64,000 nucleotides of DNA. Origin: Limnoperna fortunei (taxonomy: Eukaryota; Mollusca; Bivalvia; Mytilida; Modiolidae). A program made the translations under genes and the position numbers. The stretch's first letter is position 1; every line of letters begins with the position of its first letter. The notes under the pieces were generated by a model. It made no database searches, had not been told where the DNA came from, and was given only the letters and a program-made list of their open reading frames with translations. This document shows positions 61,201 through 64,000 of the stretch, piece by piece. Where the stretch lies: the NCBI GenBank assembly GCA_944474755.1, contig OX104122.1, positions 4,613,223-4,677,222 of the forward strand. Direction: 5' to 3'.

Positions 61201-63579
61201 TCCAAAATCCAAGATGGCCGCCATCGCAGGACATAGACTAACATAGGACTCTATGGGAAAAACATACAAACAAACTCTTCCCGGAAACTGTTCCACACAA
61301 CTGAGCCTAATTATGAAGAAATGATGGACTGATATTTGTCTTATTATTTTGAGTTTTTCCAGCCAATTGCAAATTGAACGTGGCTTCAAGGGCCACTATT
61401 AGGTTCTGATTGGCTGAAATTTCAAAAATTGTCTTTTACAAACCACAAAGCAGATTGATTTGAAATATTGTACTAATGTACCTTAGATGGTCCTCTATAA
61501 AATTTGAGTTTTTTGGGGGAGATCCAAAATCTAAGAAGGCTGCCACTGTGGAACACAGGTTAACAGAGGACCCTATGGTAGAACTATACCAAATTTTTTG
61601 AGCCAATAGGAAATTCAACATGGCTGCTAGACCTGTAAATGCGTTCTGGTTGGCTGAAGTTTTAAAATGTGTTTTCTCACAAACTGGTTGGCTTAAGGAT
61701 ATGTGATGTTGTATGATGCTTTACCAATTCTGAGTTTTTTGTTTTGATCCAAAATAAATGATTGCTGCCACCATGGAACATCTCTTAAACATACTAACCA
61801 ATGAAAAAAAAAAAACTGCTTCAACCCAGAAAATGTCTTACAAATTGCTTATCAGTGGACATTCCACATGGCAACATTCATAGAAACAGCATCTTCACAT
61901 AAACTCTTTAGCATTTAATTTAAAAATTTTCAAGAAAAGTCTGGTCTCTTAAAAAAGATTTTTTGTAAGTCAGGTGTGCGATACAGGCTCTGTAGAGCCT
62001 CTAGTTATTATTATTTTACTGTACTTGTGACCTTATTCAGCTATTACGTTGTCTGTTAATTTTTCGTAATGATCTTTCTTTTGCATTTTTGCACAATACT
62101 TAAGAATTTCATGATCTTTTGACTTATCTCTTAGATGTCTTGACTCATCTCGGTGGTGTAATATTGGGTGCTACAGACACAATCAGACTTGTTTTTGTGG
62201 AAAAAACCTTGATAAAGATCCAATTTCATTCTGTTTTATTTATCTTTAGAACCAGTGTTAAGCGATGATTGATATAAAATTGCACAACAATTACTCTTGA
62301 ACTTTAATGAACTATAATCTATTATGTAAAATTTTTAAATTGGTATAAAGTACCATCTGATCGTACAGTTGTATTATATTTGTTACAGTGACAGATCCGG
62401 AATTTTTAAAACAAACGCCAACAGATCTTCATTTACGAAGACTTGCCCTTGTTTATAACACTACTGAAGTAATAGAATTAGTGATGGCACTGGGGTTAGA
62501 ACACCAGATATTGAATGACTTGTACATAAACAGATTGTCAGAAGAAGATTATAGATTTAGAGCACTTGAGAAATGCTTTAAAATGACGTATTTTACATTT
62601 GAAGACTTTAAAGCTGTTGCTGACAGTGAACACATTCAAAATCCTCACACCATTTGCAAGGTACTATTTAAGTAAAAAATGATTTTGTGTTGATATAGGC
62701 ACAAACAGGAATGACAGAAGTAAAATATGTATGTCTCTTTCAGTAGATTATAGTGTGCAATTTTGGCCTTGTAAGCCAAAAAGTTGCCTTGAGATCAAAG
62801 ATCAAAGCTTCTCAATATTTTAAAGCAATACTGAGGTGTTAAGGTAGTTTGTCTACTTTTGATGGCGGGGTATGTCTACACTGAGGTTGTGGGTTCAAGT
62901 CTCATCGCGGGAATAGTGCTGTTGACTCAAATCCGAATTGACAAGAATTACCAATTTTCCTACAGTGGGTCAAGTGTTTTCTCTGTGTATTCTGGCTTAC
63001 GCACCAAATAAAAACTTGATGCCAACAAACAGCAATATTTGAAAAAGGTTTGCATGTTGAACTGATGAATATTATAACAAAAATGAAAACAGTTTTGTTT
63101 CTGGAGTAGAAGTTGAATTTCTATTTACAGGTTTGTTTGCACTTAAATTTTGTTGTTCCAGATATTTAGCTATCCACATAGAGCTAATAAAATTAAACAT
63201 AGTAATTATTTTACTTTCCTGTATACAAGCATAATCAAATGTATACAGAAAGTATGCTGTTGTTTTTCGAAGTATGATATTTCTTTTACATCAAGATTAC
63301 AAATTTTGACGACAAGTCAGAAACTGTAAAACTTGCATTACACCTTTCTTACATTTCATTTAGCAAACCTAGAAACACATTGAAGTCAGTGAGGTATTCT
63401 TCACAGTATTGAACAATGGAGCATTGATAAGAAATAATAACTCAAACAGTATGACATAATTCCTATTATAATTAATGATATCATCATTTGAATTGTTTAG
63501 GTTGTTAGGAAAAGAGCAAGAAAACCAACAACAGAACCAATTGTCAAAGGAAAAGTAAGAGCTGAGCATATAAGCTTTG
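40408..63579 (+). CDS. ANK-ROC-COR-Death ROCO family GTPase gene (14 exons seen, 3' end outside)
   Basis: Joined exons give about 1083 residues without a stop. All splice sites are GT-AG and the phases match at every junction. Domains: ankyrin repeats about 9-155; Roc GTPase about 195-550 with P-loop GEQGTGKST (200-208), G2 threonine in STDGI (224-228), G3 WDFGGQ (459-464) and G4 THKD (540-543); COR within 548-956; Death-like domain about 970-1055; basic tail after 1058. The order equals DAPK1 without its kinase. ROCO proteins are GTP-regulated, often dimeric signalling proteins, and a Death domain suggests apoptosis or innate-immune signalling; that role is inferred. Odd points are the roughly 200-residue insertion between G2 and G3 and the tandemly duplicated ankyrin exons. 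No kinase exon was seen upstream of the ATG. Confidence 0.9.
40846..40929 (+). CDS. ROCO gene exon 2, first ankyrin repeat
   Basis: 28 codons, phase 0 at both ends: ELLRAAERGDTKSVEECLAG then GADVNYKN, a typical ankyrin first repeat. Acceptor TTTCAG, donor GTAGTG. Confidence 0.9.
41140..41220. repeat. 47-bp repeat in intron 2, about 2-3 copies
   Basis: CATCACCACGAGTGTGACGA and TTTATTTAACTCATGGCTGA are repeated. Confidence 0.9.
41375..41476 (+). CDS. ROCO gene exon 3, ankyrin repeat
   Basis: 34 codons, phase 0. It starts YGWSPLLVASWNG and ends LGADINTKDNN. The ankyrin TPL position reads SPL. First member of the duplicated exon-intron series. Confidence 0.92.
41916..42014 (+). CDS. ROCO gene exon 4, ankyrin repeat
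   Basis: 33 codons, phase 0, starting YGQSPLFVASQNGHTETVSR. One codon shorter than exons 3 and 5 at its end (VKDN). Nearly the same nucleotide sequence as exons 3 and 5. Confidence 0.92.
42278..42373. repeat. (TTCA)n microsatellite in intron 4
   Basis: About 23 perfect CATT units. The shorter equivalent is at 41743-41790 in intron 3. Confidence 0.98.
42501..42602 (+). CDS. ROCO gene exon 5, ankyrin repeat
   Basis: 34 codons, phase 0, starting DGRSPLFMASVNGHTETVSR and ending ADIEAKDDD. Third member of the duplicated series. Confidence 0.92.
42723..45890. repeat. Intron 5: diverged dispersed repeat
   Basis: Repeated short themes (CCCCACCCTATAACCATATA, TTCAAAATGGCGGCC, TTGGTATTCCAACA) in several orders, with an ATT microsatellite at 43168-43206. 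The duplicated phrases GATTTTGG(C/A)(C/T)GACTTCTGTG at about 45243 and 45831 suggest an old composite element. No coding content. Confidence 0.55.
46088..46141 (+). CDS. ROCO gene exon 6, capping half ankyrin repeat
   Basis: 18 codons, GRTPYDIAQKDDIKKLLK, the usual end of an ankyrin stack (GRTPYDIA then a short helix). Acceptor TTTTTTACAG, donor GTAGAT, phase 0. Confidence 0.9.
46311..46400. mobile_element. Dispersed element head
   Basis: GCATACTAATTTACCCTTGT and CTGTCC-rich sequence resembling the segments at 160 and 58683. Its right limit is not visible. Confidence 0.4.
46960..47475. repeat. Irregular GACAGGTAGA repeat in intron 6
   Basis: Units of roughly 12-37 bp built from GACAGGTAGACAATAGACAG and GTCTACAGTCGACAGGT. 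The 114-codon minus-strand frame here is periodic sequence. Confidence 0.9.
47550..49055 (+). mobile_element. Hairpin-ended (Helitron-like) element in intron 6
   Basis: The left end is a hairpin, AGCTCACCTGGACC then GGTCCATGTGAGCT, followed by GGCGTCCGTCGTCCGTCG. The right end is GGTGAGCGATTACAGGCTCC with hairpin AGGCTCCTGGGAGCCT and then CTAG-TT. A hairpin followed by CTAG and a T fits Helitron 3' ends, but this is inference. The interior holds about six units of 170-180 bp (CCCTACAATTCACTTAATTG, GGAGTTATTGCCCTTAAATG). Non-coding. Confidence 0.65.
49685..49709 (+). CDS. ROCO gene exon 7, short linker
   Basis: A 25-base exon (DAEDHIRA plus one base) between TTTTACAG and GTATGT. It changes the phase from 0 to 1, as exon 8 requires, which supports it despite its size. 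Confidence 0.75.
50140..50632. repeat. 50-bp array in intron 7, about 10 copies
   Basis: Monomer ATGTCTTGTAATAAGGATGT plus AGCAGAACATTTGATATCTT and TATGATT. Copies are nearly identical. Confidence 0.97.
51130..53412. repeat. 50-bp array in intron 7, about 46 copies
   Basis: Monomer CACACCATGGACTGGTCAGG plus TACAGTAGAGACAGACTGTC and ATAGATAAGT. Short variants lacking a few bases (GACAGACTCATAGATAAG) recur at about 51580, 51868, 52468 and 52763, showing block duplications of roughly 890 bp. It ends about 30 bases before exon 8. Confidence 0.97.
53443..53700 (+). CDS. ROCO gene exon 8, Roc P-loop
   Basis: 258 bases, phase 1 to phase 1. It encodes LPIELFHLDKQSASVFTALL, then ELRSMLQ, the P-loop GEQGTGKST, and FRMSTDGIDLYTGLSFF with the G2 threonine. 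It ends GGKQ. The acceptor follows a satellite array by about 30 bases. Confidence 0.93.
54330..55670. repeat. 49-bp array in intron 8, about 27 copies
   Basis: Monomer GCCAATGACATGTGGTTTGT plus CTTTAGCATCATTTGTCGGA and GACAGAAGA. Diverges toward the right end. Frames in it on both strands are by-products. Confidence 0.96.
55775..56560 (+). CDS. ROCO gene exon 9, charged insertion and G3
   Basis: 786 bases, phase 1 to phase 1. The first about 200 codons are rich in K, E, S, T and Q with no predicted globular segment. Then VPVTIWDFGGQDVFYSTHQT carries the G3 motif, and the Roc beta strand AVYMLILDGSRTLNEPC follows. It ends GAKTQK at donor GTAAGAAT. Confidence 0.93.
57013..57265 (+). mobile_element. 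Hairpin-headed element fragment in intron 9
   Basis: Starts AGCTCACCTGATCATGACCC and contains TCCAAAATCCAAGATGGC like the element at 60711. The right end is missing. Confidence 0.5.
57725..57990. repeat. About 57-bp array in intron 9, 4 copies
   Basis: Monomer ATAACCCACTCTCAAAGCGT plus AACGGTTGAGGATATAATAA and AACATCAAAAGGCATCT. Confidence 0.96.
58381..58487 (+). CDS. ROCO gene exon 10, Roc G4
   Basis: 107 bases, phase 1 to 0: YVRFWINTIITYCKGEITGF, then KIMVILTHKDKLKE with the G4 motif THKD. Acceptor TTTCATTTCAG, donor GTATGT. Confidence 0.92.
58679..58990. mobile_element. Dispersed element fragment in intron 10
   Basis: ATGTGGGGCATATTGTTTTA then CCCCTGCCTATCTGTCC resembles the heads at 160 and 46311. 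Confidence 0.4.
59134..60360 (+). CDS. ROCO gene exon 11, COR domain
   Basis: 1227 bases, 409 codons, phase 0. It covers the end of Roc (IEDRIFVNARNSND, a G5-like region) and the COR domain: PTWGQKLPKCFLPLELEI, a winged-helix part, GKILYFDEPYLDQDIIISPT, FLIDAFKSIITDQQFC and TDFYYVASMVRK. The C-terminal part ends with WICSGHQIKHGKDLVLSWF. The donor GTAATA at 60361 is inferred from phase and a matching next exon; read-through would stop after 15 more codons. Confidence 0.93.
60666..60696 (+). CDS. ROCO gene exon 12, short linker
   Basis: 31 bases, phase 0 to 1 (RKEKCESVCP plus one base), between ATTTCAG and GTATGT. The phase agrees with exon 13. Confidence 0.7.
60711..62005 (+). mobile_element. 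Hairpin-ended (Helitron-like) element in intron 12
   Basis: Left hairpin AGCTCAACTGACCC / GGGTCATTGTGAGCT, then CCGTCGTCGTC. The right end has GTGTGCGATACAGGCTC, hairpin AGGCTCTGTAGAGCCT and CTAG-TT. Internal units of 200-300 bp repeat AATCCAAGATGGCCGCCAT and GGACATAG. Same family architecture as 47550-49055. Non-coding. Confidence 0.65.
62389..62660 (+). CDS. ROCO gene exon 13, Death-like domain
   Basis: 272 bases, phase 1 to 0. It has six-helix Death-fold features: TDLHLRRLALVY, EVIELVMALGLEHQILNDLY, YRFRALEKCFKM and FEDFKAVADSEHIQN. Acceptor TTGTTACAG, donor GTACTA. Confidence 0.88.
62833..63040 (+). mobile_element. Diverged SINE copy in intron 13
   Basis: A partial head (TAAGGTAGTTTGTCTAC), B-box-like GGTTGTGGGTTCAAGTCTC, then AATTGACAAGAATTACC, CCAATTTTCCTACAG and AAAACTTGATGCCA, in the order of the SINE at 7416. 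Confidence 0.7.
63501..63579 (+). CDS. ROCO gene exon 14, basic segment
   Basis: Starts after TTGTTTAG, reads VVRKRARKPTTEPIVKGKVR and AEHISF, and ends at donor GTAAGTC (phase 1). An internal GTAAGA at 63554 is also a usable donor, so a 53-base form is possible. The KRARK stretch could be a nuclear localisation signal (inference). The gene continues beyond the window. Confidence 0.7.
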
Positions 63580-63639
63580 GTAAGTCACAATTATATTAAC
63601 TGAATCATTTAAATACCGCTGGCATTTCTTTATGTTATA

Positions 63640-64000
63640 GATCACATTTTGACATTAAAGATCTATCTCTGACCTTAAAAATCCATCTCTGAAATAATAG
63701 ATTTCTCAGCGACATGATAGATAACTTTACAACAATAGATCACTCCATGACATAATAGATCACTCCATGTTATGATAGATCACTCAATGACATAATAGAT
63801 CAATCCATGACATAATAGATCACTCCATGACAGAATGGATCACTCCATGACATGAAAGATCACTCCATGACAGACTGGATCATTCCATGACATAATAGAT
63901 CACTCCATGACAGACTGGATCATTCCATGACATAATAGATCACTCCATTACAGAACAGATCACTCCATGACATTATATGTTATTCCGGTCTTAGACAGGG
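63640..64000. repeat. About 20-bp array running off the window
   Basis: About 17 monomers of ATAGATCACTCCATGACA with a 40-bp variant (GACAGACTGGATCATTCC). It lies in the intron after exon 14. Confidence 0.93.

Overview
This is a eukaryotic, AT-rich, repeat-dominated window, most likely from a bivalve mollusc. That assignment is an inference. It rests on split genes with GT-AG introns, tRNA-derived SINE copies, dispersed elements that open with a GTCCGTC-rich hairpin and end in a hairpin plus CTAG (a style I associate with mollusc genomes), and an ankyrin-ROC-COR-Death protein of a kind expanded in lophotrochozoans. No bacterial, phage or viral gene was seen.

One convincing gene is present, on the + strand in the right third. 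Coding starts at 40408 and at least 14 exons run to 63579, continuing past the window edge. All junctions keep frame and give about 1083 residues so far. The order is: ankyrin repeats (exons 2-6), a Roc GTPase (exons 8-10, with P-loop GEQGTGKST, DFGGQ and THKD), a COR domain (exon 11) and a Death-like domain (exon 13). This is the DAPK1/ROCO layout without a visible kinase. The Roc domain carries a charged insertion of about 200 residues between G2 and G3. Three ankyrin exons sit in near-identical tandem exon-intron units. A broken relative of exon 8 lies at 420-678, so a second locus of this family probably existed or exists to the left.

Layout. 1-760: decayed ROCO exon. 764-6524: 47-bp satellite with a roughly 1-kb higher-order period, interrupted by a 759-bp insertion with duplicated target. 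6525-17735: mostly unassigned AT-rich DNA with two SINE copies, a third SINE tail, a 71-bp array, a 22-bp array, a 279-bp hAT-like element and a 693-bp inverted-repeat element with 9-bp target duplication. 18236-22565: a 39-bp array joined to a 53-bp array. 23815-31085: three copies of a compound repeat (44-bp array plus spacer), bracketed by two similar promoter/first-exon-like segments. 31500-40400: several short arrays, two stem-loops, a hairpin-headed element, a small candidate secreted peptide and SINE-tail repeats. 40408-64000: the ROCO gene, whose larger introns hold their own 49-50-bp satellites and two or more hairpin-ended elements.

Most open frames in the left two thirds are by-products of tandem arrays whose period is a multiple of three or that lack stops. 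They are not annotated as genes.
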